Assembly (NCBI RefSeq): GCF_026210795.1
Contig: NC_089432.1
Location: 2,976,001 to 3,040,000 of the forward strand
Direction: 5' to 3'
DNA length: 64,000 nucleotides
Origin: Rhizophagus irregularis
Lineage: Eukaryota; Glomeromycota; Glomeromycetes; Glomerales; Glomeraceae
The notes below the pieces were generated by a model. The model was not told where the DNA came from. It made no database searches and saw nothing but the letters and a program-made list of their open reading frames with translations. Every line of letters begins with the position of its first letter. Position 1 is the stretch's first letter. The position numbers and the translations under genes are program-made. Positions 38,896 to 51,755 of the stretch are shown piece by piece.

Positions 38896-40439
38896 TACAT
38901 GTTTTGTTTTAAATATGATGTTAAAATTTACTTTATTATCTTTCCAGCTACAGCTACTGAACAATACAAATAAGATACAACATTTTTTTGCTAAGTAAGT
39001 CTTTGACTTTTAATTAAAGAAAATTTTGATAAACAAAAAAAGTTTTTTTGCTTTAGAAGGAATGGAAACTGAAGGATTCAGCAAAATTCATAACCCAAAT
39101 GAAAAACTGAAAGGAAAATTGTTTTTCAAACTGAAGTGAAGGATGATACTTAGAATAAATTTGAAAGAAATTAAATGAGGATAATGTTAATCACAATCCA
39201 AGAATTCTCAGACTGGTAATGATTTAACAACCCCAAGTTTTGTTGGAATTTTTAAATCAATTGTATATTTGTCAAGTCTTTAATAATGGATTGTGTGACT
39301 TCTTCATTTTCCATTGCTGTAATTATATTATATCTTTAACAGCCTATTAAACAAAAGTACTAAGTTTATTGACAATTACTCCATCTTTTTTCAATGTTTG
39401 CTGATCTGGTACTTTTAAATGTACAGTTAGAACTCGATATAACAAACCTTCTGTTCAAGGCTTCAAGCTATTTTGGATCATTATATTGAATATTCGATAA
39501 ATCAAATATTTTTATTATATTGATTTATATATTAAAAGTATAAAAATTGGTATATCTAAAAAAGATATATCAATATAAAATCAAATTTATCACTTTAAAA
39601 TGTGTTTATAATATCAATAGTTCAATACAATGTTATCATACAAAAACTTGTAAATAGATGTGAGACTTGGAGATATTAGGTGCTGATGTGTTGAATAGTG
39701 CTGGCCGAGACTAAGTTAATTCCGGCTGGAATTAGGATGGTATCAGTTTATCGTGAATAAATAAGTATGACTGATTTATGATTAACTTCGTTAGTATACT
39801 GGAATAATTGTGCATCTGTCACAAAGTTATCTATATCATATGGTTCATTTGTACTATTTTAAATGTTCAGTTAGTTTGATAATATAAAAGTAGTTAGCAC
39901 ATTATATTTAATATATTGTCAATACGTATTTTTTATTTAATGAAATAAATTCTTTTGCTAATTGGATAAGATTCGTATGAAGTTTATATTGGTAATTAAT
40001 CAAAACAACCATACTATAATTAAATTAATAATATGTTTAATTTGTATTTGTAATCTATAATAGTATAAATTAACATTTTGAATTAACGGCTATAAATAGT
40101 TTATCAGAAGCTTATTATTGAACTACCGAAAAAAAATTTTCGCGTTTTTTTAACAGTTATAAATAGTTTATCAGAAGTTTATTGAAAAAAAAATTTCATG
40201 TTTTTTTTTAAGAATTAATAGCTATAAATAGTTTATCAGAAGTTTATTGTTTGGAATTTCTGAAAAAAAAATTTTCTCACTTTTTTTTAAAAATAAGACG
40301 TTTAAAGACCAACTGTCCATGTGCAATAATACCAAAATTACATGTTAAAGCTAAAAAATTACAATATGAAGGATCTTTTATAAATGATACGAAAAATGTT
40401 ATTCCTTTCAAAGATATACAGACAATGATATAGAAAATT
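38896..40439. other. Gene-free stretch with a transposon-end fragment and short tandem repeat
   Basis: CAGTTAGAACTCGATATAAC at 39424 resembles one terminus of a pogo/Tc1-type element, but no partner end was found. 40085-40250 repeats TATAAATAGTTTATCAGAAG three times at about 60-70-bp spacing. No gene is seen. Confidence 0.4.
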
Positions 40440-41230
40440 CAGCCATTTCTCCAGATAATGTGGATACTAATAATATATCTGAAAAAGAATTACTGTAGCT
40501 TATGAGAAGCCAGCTGATGAAGAGTCAGGTTCAACTGGCAAAAAATCACCAGAAAAAGCAAACGAAGTTAGTATATATGTATATATTAATTCTGAAATTG
40601 CAGTACTGTAAACATTATAAACGATTTGTAAATATACAATAAGGAGTTACTAATATATAACTTTACTATAAACTATTTCAAGGAATCTGATTATATGAAT
40701 ATTGATGACTCGTACAGGTCATTACTTGACGTTATGGAAGAAGTTCCAGTGAATACTAGAAATGTATTGAAAGAAGAATCTTCTGATTTTAAAGGTTTTG
40801 ATGGTGAATACAGCCCATACTTTCCAAATTTTATCTGCAATGGTTTTAATGGTTTTTATCTGGATCACAAAATATATCATTGCTTTCTGCTGTGTGTGAC
40901 CAACTAATTTTATATAGCAACATCTGCGTATTAGGCTAACCAAAATTATATTTTAACCAGATTTTATTATAATCCAGTATAGGTTTTATTTTCTTATTAT
41001 ATTACTCATCTACTGAAGAAAAAAATTGCGTTCTAATTATGACTAAAGGTGAGAATTAAATTGTGTATCCTCAATTTACTGATAGTTCTCATTAATTCAT
41101 TAATTTCTATACAGTAGTTATGAAAGAAATCCATTAAGTCATGTTCAGATTTTATTAGAGGAAGTTTACCTTTGGAAAATTAAATCAGAGGAAACCAACA
41201 GAAAAATATTTCTATTATATTTTTGACACG
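40440..41230 (+). pseudogene. Relic of a Plavaka-like transposase, N-terminal part
   Basis: Short coding-like pieces in shifting plus-strand frames: VAYEKPADEESGSTGKKSPE (about 40496-40570), then SLLDVMEEVPVNTRN and FDGEYSPYFPNF (40695-40835), with a frame change into MVFIWITKYIIAF. EYxPYFPNF followed by FIWITK is a pattern I associate with glomeromycotan Plavaka-type transposases. A later piece near 41150-41230 has KFTFGKLNQRKPTEKYFYY. Too decayed for a gene model. Confidence 0.4.
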
Positions 41231-42920
41231 TAATTATGCATTCTATAGTACTATATGGTATATAATATGACATTATTTTTTTTGTTAGTAACACGCATTT
41301 CTTTATTAAATTTATATGGTGATGGTACAAGAAATTTTAGGACAAGAAATAGATAGAGGCAGTCTCTATTTACTAACTCCATAGCAAAGATATATCACGT
41401 GATGAATTAATTTTGTGCTGAAAATTTGTTGCGTCACGTCCGAAAAATTCCACGAATTCATTGCTGAAGCAATACTACAAAAAGGCTAACATATAAAACT
41501 ACTCTTGATAAGTCTAAACTATAACTGAACTAACATCTACCTTTACGACCATAATATGTACCTTTACCTTTACTTCTACCTTTACCTTTCTCTCGAGAAA
41601 CTATCCATCCTTTACCTTTGTTATCTTAGTTTAGTGTCTTCTACAGTTCTACTATCCTCTTATTCTCCAATTATACGCTTCTCAAACTTTTCAATATAAT
41701 CTGTATCAGTTTTCGTTTTTGTTGTAGGTCAAGTAACCTTGTTAAGCAACGCTATGATATTTCTCAAGTTCTATTGGAGTGACTGTTCTTGTATTGGTAA
41801 TATTTTCCTTAAGTTGGCTCACTTCAAGTTCATTTCCGCAAGATATTCTTCCATCTCTTTTCTTTGTTCTTCTATTTTCAATAGAGATTTATTTTTTATG
41901 TCTTCCTTTTCATTACTATTTCTAAGTTGACCAATTTCTAGGACTACCTGTTCCGGTGAAGTATAATCGTTTATTGAAGTTAATTGGATTTGTGGTGGAT
42001 CTTAGTCCAGTAAATTCTTCCTGAAGTTATTTACCGTCAGTATCAACGACCTTATCTATTGTTGGTGTTGATATTGCTGACGGCAACTTATTATCTAGCT
42101 CAGCATGGGCAGTGGATTATATACTATGACATTATATTATCGACATATTACTATTAGTCACTGTTATTATATTTCGGCATGTAATTATTATATTATTTAC
42201 ATAATTTTGCGATATTATTTAGATATAATAGACATATAAATGTTATAAAAGGAGTAATAGTATATTTTAATATATGGTCGTCATATAAAATTAATTTTCT
42301 AAATATACTTCCAATACATGTTTGATATATGGTTGATATATTGTATAAAATTGAATTTCATAATTACATTTCTAATATGTGCTTGATATATGATTTTCAT
42401 ATAATATATATAAGTCCGGAACATATTTTTTATATATGATTGTCAAATTTTCGTGTAATATTTTCTACATATTGTAAGCATATAGTTAGAACGAAAATAA
42501 CAGAAATAATAAAATAATATGACTACATATTTAGGATAATTGAAAGTTTCTGTAAAGTGTTTCATTCCTGGCGAGATATTTTCGAAGTAACAATATCTAA
42601 TGCTAATAACAATCGATTTTCTTCTCTCGCGGAGGCATCAGAACCTGTCGTCTAGATCATAGATTCAACCAAGTTGGTTTTATATAACAGATAAGGTCGG
42701 GTTCATATCTGATAGCATCGTAATCCACAACTTAACAACTTTTCCTATACAACCCACTTAAATTTTTCGGCGACAATGTTATTGTGTATCCTCCTACTGA
42801 AACAGTGCCAGAGGTACTAAGCAAGGATAATTAGTATTTTTTATTCGCGAACTATTCGTAATTTTTGTGTATTATTGCCCGAAGTAAGCGTAAAACTTGA
42901 TAAGTCACGTGTATAAAGAT
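41231..42920. other. Gene-free stretch
   Basis: No gene is supported. 41545-41620 has an ACCTTTACC run that reads KGKG on the minus strand, possibly low complexity rather than coding. 42140-42480 is AT repeat text. Confidence 0.4.
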
Positions 42921-42934
42921 GCAACTCTGTACTA

Positions 42935-43200
42935 CATATTAATTTTGATACAAAAAATCTTGCGATTCTGCCATTGCTGGAAGGAAATAGAACATTGGGT
43001 CCCACAAGCACTGGAAAGTACAATGATGTAATATTTGAATCTGAAACGCAACACATTAGATCAAATAATAAATGTAAAGATAGTGCTTTTAGTGTCTCTA
43101 AAAACGATCAAACGTAATCATCCAAAGCAATCTTTAATACTCTTCCAATCGAACGAATATCTAAGTCCTGATGATCTGATCAGCCTGTTAATCCTTATCG
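42935..43200 (+). pseudogene. Possible coding relic of unknown type
   Basis: A plus-strand frame without a start reads INFDTKNLAILPLLEGNRTL, then GPTSTGKYNDVIFESETQHI, meets TAA at about 43117, and continues SSKAIFNTLPIERISKS before further stops. Composition looks protein-like, but no family is recognised and the frame may be chance. Confidence 0.25.
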
Positions 43201-43220
43201 CAACTTTTACATGCCTCTGA

Positions 43221-44182
43221 AAACGAAGATGTATGTACTCGTTTAATTATAGTAGATACTTACAAATCTATTTTAATATTTTAGATTTGGAAGAAATCTA
43301 GAGAACGTTATTTCCTTCCAACTCCTGAAGGACTTAAACGAATAGTTATATGTTTATTTTCTTTTTGGGGATGAATGTCAATTTTGTAAAAAAAGATCGA
43401 AGCGAGTTAAGCTATGAGTGTATCAAAATGAGGACAACCAGTGAAACTAATTTACAATTAGTGGAATATCAATGAAACATTTCGAGCGGCTTTTTGAAAA
43501 AAGAAATCGTAGCTATATAAAAAAATATATTTCATTGAGACTTATTAAAAAGGTGGTGCGAGGTAATCAGGATAGAAAATGGGAAAAGTATGGAGACAGC
43601 TCAAACTTATCCAAGAAAATATGAATAACTATCATAATATACTTAAATTAGAGAGAAAATCCTCACGTAAGAAAATAATAATTATTTCAATAACATTTTT
43701 CATAGATTAGCATGATAGAATATGCTTAAATATGAATAAAGTTACTATGTATTGCGTATTTGCGTATCATATGGCAAATGTATACAATAAAACATAAACA
43801 TGAAAATATATTTTATTTAATGAGAAATTATTAATCAATAAAGGTAGCATTACAAAACAAACTGTGCTGATTTTTCAGTATCATTAGATTGGATGGCGTC
43901 TTGTTTGATTGTAGTATTCATATTGTGATGATTAATTAACGACGAACATTTAATCAAAGGATAAAAAAAAATACTTTCTTACGAGATCACAAAGCAAGAT
44001 AACAACAAGAAGCCTTATTTACAGATGAATTAAAGCATGGAATTATTTGTATTATTTTCGCGTGATATTGTAAGATAATAAATTATTGATATCTATTGCG
44101 CAAGAGAAGCATAAGCAAGCACGTTCCTAACTACATCCCTACATGTTTATAATAGTTCGTAAGCATGCTCGACATAAACCGG
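43221..44182. other. Gene-free stretch
   Basis: No gene or strong repeat is seen. It probably includes the 3' untranslated region of the coiled-coil gene that ends at 44183 (minus strand). Confidence 0.4.
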
Positions 44183-45193
44183 CTAATGACGCGGATCCCA
44201 AATTTCTAAAGCATTAAAAAGCTTAGTTAATGAAGTGACAAGATTTTTCTGTTCTTCTGGAAATGAATCTCTCAGCAATTGTTCTTTTGCATCTTTTATA
44301 GTTTGATCTGGACTTTTGTGGAATTTTTTATTGCTAAGTTGTTTTGTTTCAAACAATAACTTAAAGTCTTTAAATGACATTCCAACCTTTTCTAAAATTT
44401 CCTCTAATTTTTTGACACAAGAACATTGAGTGATATCTGTCTGATAAGTTCTGGCATCATCCATAGCTTCTTTAATTTCGTTAAATACATCTTCCCCTAG
44501 CTTCATTTTTAACTTCCGATTGAAGATTCCAATCCAATCCCTGTGTACACTTAATAATTTTGTCATTGCCTTGGTATCTTTTAACTCGTCCTGAGTCTTT
44601 TTCAACTCAGTCTTCATTTCACTTAGTTCATTACCAAGTCTTTCTTTTGTTTCATTAAGTATATTAGTTGTATTATTCAGATAAAGCTCAAGTCTATTTT
44701 TTGTTTCTTTTGAATCAGCTTTTGTTTCTTTTAAATCAGCTTTTGTTTCTTTTAAATCAGCTTTTGTTTCTTTTAACTCAAGCTCCGTTTTATCAAGTTT
44801 ATCTTTTGTTTCTTTTAAATCAGCTTTTGTTTCTTTTAAATCAGCTTTTGTTTCTTTTAAATCAAGCTCCGTTTTATCAAGTTTATCTTTTGTTTCTTTT
44901 AAATCAGCTTTTGTTTCTTTTAAATCAAGATCCGTTTTATCAAGTCTACTTTGTGTTTTATCAAGCTGATCAATCGATAATCCCATGAGAAGCATAGATT
45001 CATGTGAAATCTCCATATGACCTTCTGCTAATCGATGCAAGTTTCTTGAAGTACGATTCAAATTTTCAAAGCTCTCAACATTTTCAAATTGTGATATAAG
45101 TTTGTCATACATCACTTTCTCATCTTTATAATTTTTGCAGTTAGAGAGATGTCTTTCCTCTAAATTTGAAAATGTCATTTTTATTTCTGCCAT
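44183..45193 (-). CDS. Long coiled-coil protein with seven-residue repeats
   Basis: 336 residues, single exon, uninterrupted. A helical N-terminus (residues 1-75) is followed by a stretch of near-perfect heptads built on DLKETKA and KLDKTEL (about residues 76-170). Then comes a further coiled coil, and a C-terminal helical region ends with LTKLFNALEIWDPRH. The DNA of the heptad part (44700-44945) is a 21-bp-based minisatellite, so copy number is likely to vary. No enzymatic motif, signal peptide or membrane segment is seen. It is the only intact gene between 35 and 53 kb, and is a candidate host gene of unknown structural role. Confidence 0.75.
   Translation of the reverse strand: MAEIKMTFSNLEERHLSNCKNYKDEKVMYDKLISQFENVESFENLNRTSRNLHRLAEGHMEISHESMLLMGLSIDQLDKTQSRLDKTDLDLKETKADLKETKDKLDKTELDLKETKADLKETKADLKETKDKLDKTELELKETKADLKETKADLKETKADSKETKNRLELYLNNTTNILNETKERLGNELSEMKTELKKTQDELKDTKAMTKLLSVHRDWIGIFNRKLKMKLGEDVFNEIKEAMDDARTYQTDITQCSCVKKLEEILEKVGMSFKDFKLLFETKQLSNKKFHKSPDQTIKDAKEQLLRDSFPEEQKNLVTSLTKLFNALEIWDPRH
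44700..44945. repeat. 21-bp coding minisatellite
   Basis: The plus-strand phrase TTTTGTTTCTTTTAAATCAG recurs at 21-bp spacing, interspersed with TCCGTTTTATCAAGTTTATC. It encodes the DLKETKA heptads. Confidence 0.85.
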
Positions 45194-46889
45194 GGTATAC
45201 GTTTATATCGTTTATAGTAAAGGAAAATGTTCAATTTATAAGGCGTAATGGCGTATTTAAAGACATTTTCATCCCACGTGATCATATCGTCATATTGTCG
45301 ATTCCTGACTCATATTATTAATAAAAGCAATATTATGACTATTATGACGTAATAATGTTTATTTCAGGTTGTTTCACATTGTTAGTCCGAAGTGTAACGA
45401 AGTGTAACAAGGACTATATAATTATACGCAATTAGTCATACAATGTCCGTTTGTCCGTACGGTAAAAGTGTCATTCTTGATATGTCAATAATAAGAGCAA
45501 AAATATGTCTAACTTGTCGGATCTGTTGTTTTGTGACTAACATATTGTCTTCTTAACTCAGTAATGCTTCCTTTGTTCACACCCTCATCTATAATGAAAA
45601 ACCAATCATAGGCACTTCCAGTAGCCCGTGTGATATCCTTAAAACAAGCATCTGATTTGTCCATATTACACAATTCAAATTATTTATATACGGTAGTCTA
45701 AACATGACCAATTTTTTTTAGTTATATGGATTCTTAACTAGAGAGGTGTAAATCAAGAATTCACCACCATCACCAACATCACCACCACATAACTGCTATT
45801 TTATCATCATATTGTCTCTATTAGCATTATTTTATGCTGTTAAAAAATTATTATTTTACTATTATTAAATAAAATTAAAATTTATTTATTATTTTTTTAT
45901 TTTTTTTTAATTATAAACTATTTGGGTAAATGTACTGTATATCATTATTTAATAGACGTTAGATTGGAAAGGGGTTATTGGCTATTCTTTCAAGTCATTC
46001 ATGCTTCGGGAACAGTTATAAGAGCACTTCTTTCAAGTGCTGACATTTCAAGATTATTCCAGCTGAAACAGCTACTTTCATAAAATTCTTATTTTGTATA
46101 TTTTCACGTTCAAAACTTTTACTTTTAAAGCATTAAAATTAAAATCATATTTAACCATGGTTCTAGATAAGTTTTTGTCCATCGAGAGATTACAATAATG
46201 AATTATAATGTGATATTGAGAACCTATTTACATCAATATTGTAATCAAATTTACAGCAAATTGAGTTTATTCCACTTTAATTAACTTCTAACTTTTACAA
46301 CCCTACAATCAGAAAGCTTCACAAGGCAATTTTTGAAAACACTACTAAAGATTAGTTGGCCGTTAGAGTGGTACAATGCATTAAAAAAGGAAAAGTCAAT
46401 TTCGAGATAATGGAAAAATATATTATGTAAGCATGACTAAATGATGATTGGCGGAAACCTGGCGAGAACAAATTTTATTGTTAACGTTAACGTTAACATT
46501 AAAATTTCGTTCGTTCTGTTCATTTCTTAATACTGAATTTAAAACCAAGGCCCACCCATCACATTATGTCTTTTTATAACCTTTTTTATTTTTTTAAAAA
46601 AAAAATCAAAAATTAGATCATAGAATTACGTTATAAAAAAATTTGATCGGTAAAACTTACATTGTAAATGCTGTTCATATTAACGGTAAAACAAAAAAAA
46701 TTAGATTATGTAAAAATTAATGATAATTCTCTTGTAAAAATTAAATAATTTATTAAATTTATTAATTAAAAATGTAATATTTTTTTTGGAATATGTGAAG
46801 TGTAATTTTAGCTAATTGTTATATAAGAAAATTAAATAAAGTTGATTTACTATTTAAAGATAAAAAATTAATTTTTTTTAAATTCATTA
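45194..46889. other. Gene-free stretch upstream of the coiled-coil gene
   Basis: No gene is seen. 45765-45795 is a CACCACCATCACC-type microsatellite. The promoter of the coiled-coil gene should lie in 45194-45300. Confidence 0.4.
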
Positions 46890-47098
46890 CAGCAATATCC
46901 AAAATAAATGGGACACTTGAAAATTTTGTTGAGAACTTGTCGGGTGTCGGGTTGTCGGGTCCAATCATTTTACAGAATAATCACGTGATATCGTCTGCTT
47001 TATGAAATTGATTGGATGGCCAGAAACCCGGCAAGCCGACAACCTGGCAGATTCTCAACAACAAAATTTAAGTGTCCCGTTTATTTTGGATATTGCTG
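46890..47098. mobile_element. Tc1/mariner-like MITE, 209 bp, TA duplication
   Basis: Long terminal inverted repeats (about 70 bp, imperfect) begin CAGCAATATCCAAAATAAA on both sides and continue GGGACACTT; the inner parts hold GTCGGGTTGTCGGG / GCCGACAACC. TA flanks at 46888-46889 and 47099-47100. Confidence 0.9.
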
Positions 47099-47766
47099 TA
47101 ATAATTTTTTTCTTGATTCTTTTCTAAAAAACTTCAGGTTTGGCATGATTCTATGATGATGTCACTTTTTTTTTTATTTATATATTTTTTTTCTTAGTAA
47201 AATTAGTAAACAAGTTTATTTAATAAAAATTAATAATTATGTATATTGATTTGTGATTTGTATAAATAATTTTTGTTTGACTATTAATTATTAGACAAAA
47301 GTTTCCATTTGTTAAACATTTACTTGTTTAGATTATGTAAGTATAGTTATGATTGGTTTGCCGAGCGTAGTATGACGCTAAATTAATATTGTCAGTTTTA
47401 TGTATAACAGATAAGAAAATTGTATGTATAATGTTTAATGAGTATAATATTAATATTTTTTATATATGCCCAACAGCTTAATTTTTTTAAATTTATTATA
47501 TTTATTTACATTTTTTTATTATATATTGTTATATTTATAAAATAATAGCTTTATCAAAGCATTAATTTTCTTGTTGTCCTTAATTAGAACTGATTGAATG
47601 ATTAATTTTTAGTATTCTAAGCTAATAATTAAACACTAATTTAGATTTAGTTCATGTTCCTTCTCAAGATTAGATGATTCCATTACACGAACTTTTGCTC
47701 CTCGTTCCCTTAAGTTCGTGTTCATTTCTCTTTCTTAAGATTCAAGCACTATTATTATTGTCACAA

Positions 47767-48356
47767 TCAAACATCTGAATCAGAAATCACAATTGTCTCC
47801 CTATAAAAAAAGAGATACGTTTTTTATACTGAAAGATACGTTTTGTATACTGAGAGATACGTCTAGATACGTCTAGATACGTTTTGAGATACGGAAAAAT
47901 GCACAATTCCGTATCTTGCAAGACACGTTTTGTATACGGAGACACTGAAAAACGTATCATGTGAGATATTTAATTGTGTATTTTTCCGTATCTCAAAACG
48001 TATCTAGACGTATACAAAACGTATCTTTCAGTATAAAAAACGTATCTACTTTTTTATAGGGTCTTCTTGGATTCCTTTTTACTAGAACTTGTACATTTAC
48101 ATTTTGCAGTAGTTAATTGTGTTCTTTTAATGTGCATTTGCTAAAATATGAAAAAAAAAATAATTAAATAATTAAATTATATCATAAATTAAACAATTTT
48201 TATGTTTAATATTACCTTTATGTTATTTTTGTTTATATATTGAACATTACAAGGAGGTATGCTCTCAATTAGGTTAATTATTGACTTAACAGTCTCATTT
48301 TTTGTGATACTATATACTTCTGTATCTTCCATATCAGGCGAGAATATATTACTTGG
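47767..48356 (-). pseudogene. Small spliced gene relic interrupted by a MITE
   Basis: Minus-strand exon 48216-48356 (acceptor ATAATATAG, donor GTAATATT) reads PSNIFSPDMEDTEVYSITKN and continues to INLIESIPPCN. A phase-matched second exon from 48140 reads QMHIKRTQLTTAKCKCTSSS. It is split by the MITE 47799-48061; beyond it the frame continues TIVISDSDV to TGA at 47767-47769. Removing the element and one AGA rejoins the frame. No family is recognised. Upstream exons were not traced. Confidence 0.45.
47799..48061. mobile_element. CCCTATAA MITE, 263 bp, TCT duplication
   Basis: Begins CCCTATAAAAAAAGAG, ends CTACTTTTTTATAGGG, flanked by TCT at 47796-47798 and 48062-48064. It carries many GATACGTTTT / AAAACGTATC words in opposite orientations, shared with the ends of 13239-14775. 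Confidence 0.9.
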
Positions 48357-51017
48357 CTATATTATAAAAAATGTTTATCATCTAATTTTGCGTTATAGAT
48401 AATATCTCCCTTATTGGCAAAGCTTGGTATTCATGGTTAAAAAGTTTATTTGAAAGAGATTGAGAGAGAGAGTTTTAATAAAAATTTCCACTGAAAATTC
48501 GCTAATTTATCTCAAAGAAATAAATGGTTAGAAAATATTGCACCTAAATTTTAATCCTCCCGAGAAAATAATCTGTCAAATAAAAGGATATGAACGCTGA
48601 TTAACAATACCAAGATCATAGAAAAATAAGACCAAAAATACATTTTGTGTTCAATGGTTCTATCCTTTAATAAATAAAATAATAAAAATCATATTTGCAA
48701 ATTATTTTAATACTTAGGCAGCAAAAAAGAAATAACTCGTGATTGTATAATTTGCAAAACTCCTACTGCGTATGCCACTTTACTACAATTATACGGAAAC
48801 GTGAAGGGATGTAACTAACTATTGTAACGTTGAATCTATTATTAAAAGCGGGAGCGGGATAATATTCTCCCGTTGTACACGTATTAACAATATATAGTAT
48901 TTACTATTGTTAATCAATGGTGACACTTTTATAAGGAGCTGATCACATGACTAGTTGAAGCTATTTTTTAAAAATAAACAATATTAAGAGCTGCTCCCGT
49001 GATGATTTACGCAATTTTGCAATTTCGTTATTTACCAATCAAATGATAATAAATATTATACAAAAAAAAATAATTATTTATAATTTTCTTTTCAGGATAC
49101 TTAGATAATTTAGATAATTACTTTATTATTTTAATAAATGAGTAAATATAAATATAAAAATTACAAAATAAAATTTTAAATTACAATCAAGTTATTATGA
49201 AGAAATTTAATAAAAATAATAGCACCAGGCCATTTTTGCAACGAATAGTATCTACATTATTAAGTATAATTTTTCGGTTAAAATTGTTTATAACCGAAGT
49301 CGTTTGTATCGTCCTTATGGAAGAATTACATTATAGAGCATGAGTTTGTAGGATTACCAGGTTTTTCTACTACTTCGGAAGCAACAATAACAATTGGTTT
49401 AGGGGTAATAATTGTTGGATTCATTTTTGATTAAATTTACTTTGAGAAAGTATTTTGAGAAATTTAATATTTTTTTATTTGATTAAATTGATCAGTTGGT
49501 TTTTTTTTTGTAAGGCGAAACCTGAAGTGTATTTATAATAAATCGAACAAACAAATTATAAGCGTTTAAATTATCTATTATCATTGCAGAAAATTTTATT
49601 ATGTTATTTATTTAAGGACGATAATGTTTGAAATGTTGAAACCCAATTATTTTTCCTTATCTATGCATCGCATTGTTCCGTTTTTTGATATTCTCCATTA
49701 ATGTTTCAAAGTTTTAAACTATTATTCAGGACATATAGGGAATATCCTTTTTTAGAAATCATTTAAAGATTGGAATAAACTTATATGGGAATATGGCTGA
49801 TTGCAATGCATGAAATATTATTACTATATAAGTAAATCGAAAAGTAAATCGACAGCACAAATTAATATTTTTGGTTAGAATAACTTTTTATTTGTACACG
49901 TTCGTACATAAATTTGAAACTAATATTTTTTGCCTACAATCATTGTCACGATACATCTCCGATATGATAACGATAATATTTATTATAATATATTCTAAAT
50001 TACGGTAAACTTTATAATGAAAAAGAATAAAATTCAAAAACAATTATCATGTATATATAATATAATATTCATATTCTGACGCTATGTAAAAAGTGAAAGT
50101 CGTAATATTTCTGGAGCAAATAATTATTAAATGATAATATTTGAATCTTCCTATTTGGATTATTATCAGTGTTTATATTACAGTATAAAGCATTAATTTG
50201 TAGGATTAATTTTACTTCAGAAGCAACAATGATAATTGGCTTTGACAGTGATGATTGTAAGATTGTTTAATTAATTTTGATTGTTGTTTAAACAATTTAT
50301 AATGGTGGGTTGGGCTTAATTTATAATTATTATTCGATTATTGATTATCATAAATTCTTAACAATGATTTCTTATTATCTATAGCTTATTTCACTCCTTA
50401 ACTCCTCGTAATAAATATTCCCCTTGGTGTTTCAAATATAAATATTACCATTTTAAGAATTTGTCAATCAATTTTTAAAAATGTCGTGCATGATTGGTAC
50501 ATGATATTATTGCCATTTTCAAAATGGTTGAAATTGATGTCGATCATGTAAGGTGGTGACGAAAACAAAAATATTTCAAAAGAAACAAGAAAAAAATATG
50601 TGTAATGTATGTGGTATAATGCAAAATCATAGAACAAGTCGCTAAAAATCTTATTACGTGATTGGAAATATCATGTAATTGCCAATAATTTGTTTTTGTA
50701 CTTTTTATAACAAAAAAGAAAAAGTGTGTTCTACGATCCAAATTGTGTCACTCACGTGACACAATTTGAGCCTGTCAAATGATCTTTGATCGAAAATTAT
50801 ATACAATTAGTTTATATTAGCTGTAACCTGTTGCGTTGCAACAGGATAAATCAACATGATGAAATTTCTGGTATATATTTAAAGAAAATTAATTATTACA
50901 TAATATTAATTTACAGTTTTTATTTATTAAATAAGGATTATAATGTGAATAATGAAAATAAAAATTGATTAAAATTTTAACTATATTTAATAAGTTAAAT
51001 TAAGATAATAACTAACT
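48357..51017. other. Gene-free stretch with a decayed tandem duplication
   Basis: No gene is supported. 49350-49435 (TTTGTAGGATTACCAGG ... TCGGAAGCAACAATAAC) recurs degenerately at 50203-50280 (TTTGTAGGATTAATTTT ... TCAGAAGCAACAATGAT), about 850 bp apart. The first copy has a short hydrophobic reading (SEATITIGLGVIIVGF) of unknown origin. Confidence 0.4.
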
Positions 51018-51755
51018 AATATGTTATTGGAATGCTATTATTAAATACAATAAATAAATTAGTATACAAATACTTACAGTATAATTTATTAAAGTGTACG
51101 AAGTAAATGACCTACCAAATCACGATGCAGATATCTACATTAGCTAATTGAAATACTAGATTCAATTTATCATCCCAAGTTGAGATTATCAATTAAATAA
51201 TTTCTGAGGGTACGTACCATTATCTGCATATTCCATCACCAGAAAATATTTTTTTTGAATTATCACCCTGATTTTTTTTAAAGGAAAAATTATTTAATAT
51301 TTAGATATTTTTTTTTCAAAAAAAAAAAAGATAATAGTAACAATTTAAATTATATAACGTAGTTTTTATAATGCCACAAAAACGAATAATTTACTACTTC
51401 GCGCTGAAGATTAAGTTAATATTGAAGTAGAATTTTAAGTTAGGAACGTACTAATATATAATTAAAGAAGGTAAAAAAAAAAATTAATAAAATAGTTAAC
51501 ATATAATTATAATTATTTCATTAACAATTTCTTTGATTATGACACTATTAAAATTAAAAGATTTCAACGCTAAATGATTGCGAAAACTTTTCTAGTTAGA
51601 ACGATATACTTTTCAAAACTTCCGAAACCAATTTCTTGGATATTATTAAAATATTAGTAATCGTAATATTTAATGTGCTTTCGCAATAGCTTTTTTAATC
51701 CAATTAATCCACTTAATTGAATTACCAGTAATTTAAGTTCAGCGTTATTAAACAT
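51018..51755 (-). pseudogene. Kinase-Sel1 pseudogene, exons 1 to start of 4
   Basis: From ATG 51755 it follows the kinase gene at 63313: HIKYYDY, NNIQEIGFGS, then diverged exon 1 end, exon 2 remnant (LNLQREV), exon 3 remnant with YFLVMEYADNG, HRDL region remnant, and the start of exon 4 (CATTCCAATAAC at 51018-51034). Several frameshifts and stops occur and the rest of the kinase is missing. It lies at the inner edge of the right duplication arm. Confidence 0.8.

Noticed and set aside
39419-39445. Complete pogo/Tc1 element
   Set aside because: Only one terminus-like word was found; no partner end and no transposase.
41545-41620. Telomere-like or KGKG-coding repeat (ACCTTTACC)
   Set aside because: Short and irregular, with stops in the surrounding frame; too little to call either.
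44668-44988. Plus-strand reading frame rich in Leu and Phe
   Set aside because: It is the antisense shadow of the heptad repeats in the coiled-coil gene on the minus strand.
45760-45800. His-tag-like coding run (CACCACCATCACC) next to GAATTC-like text
   Set aside because: A microsatellite with stops around it; no coding context or vector sequence.
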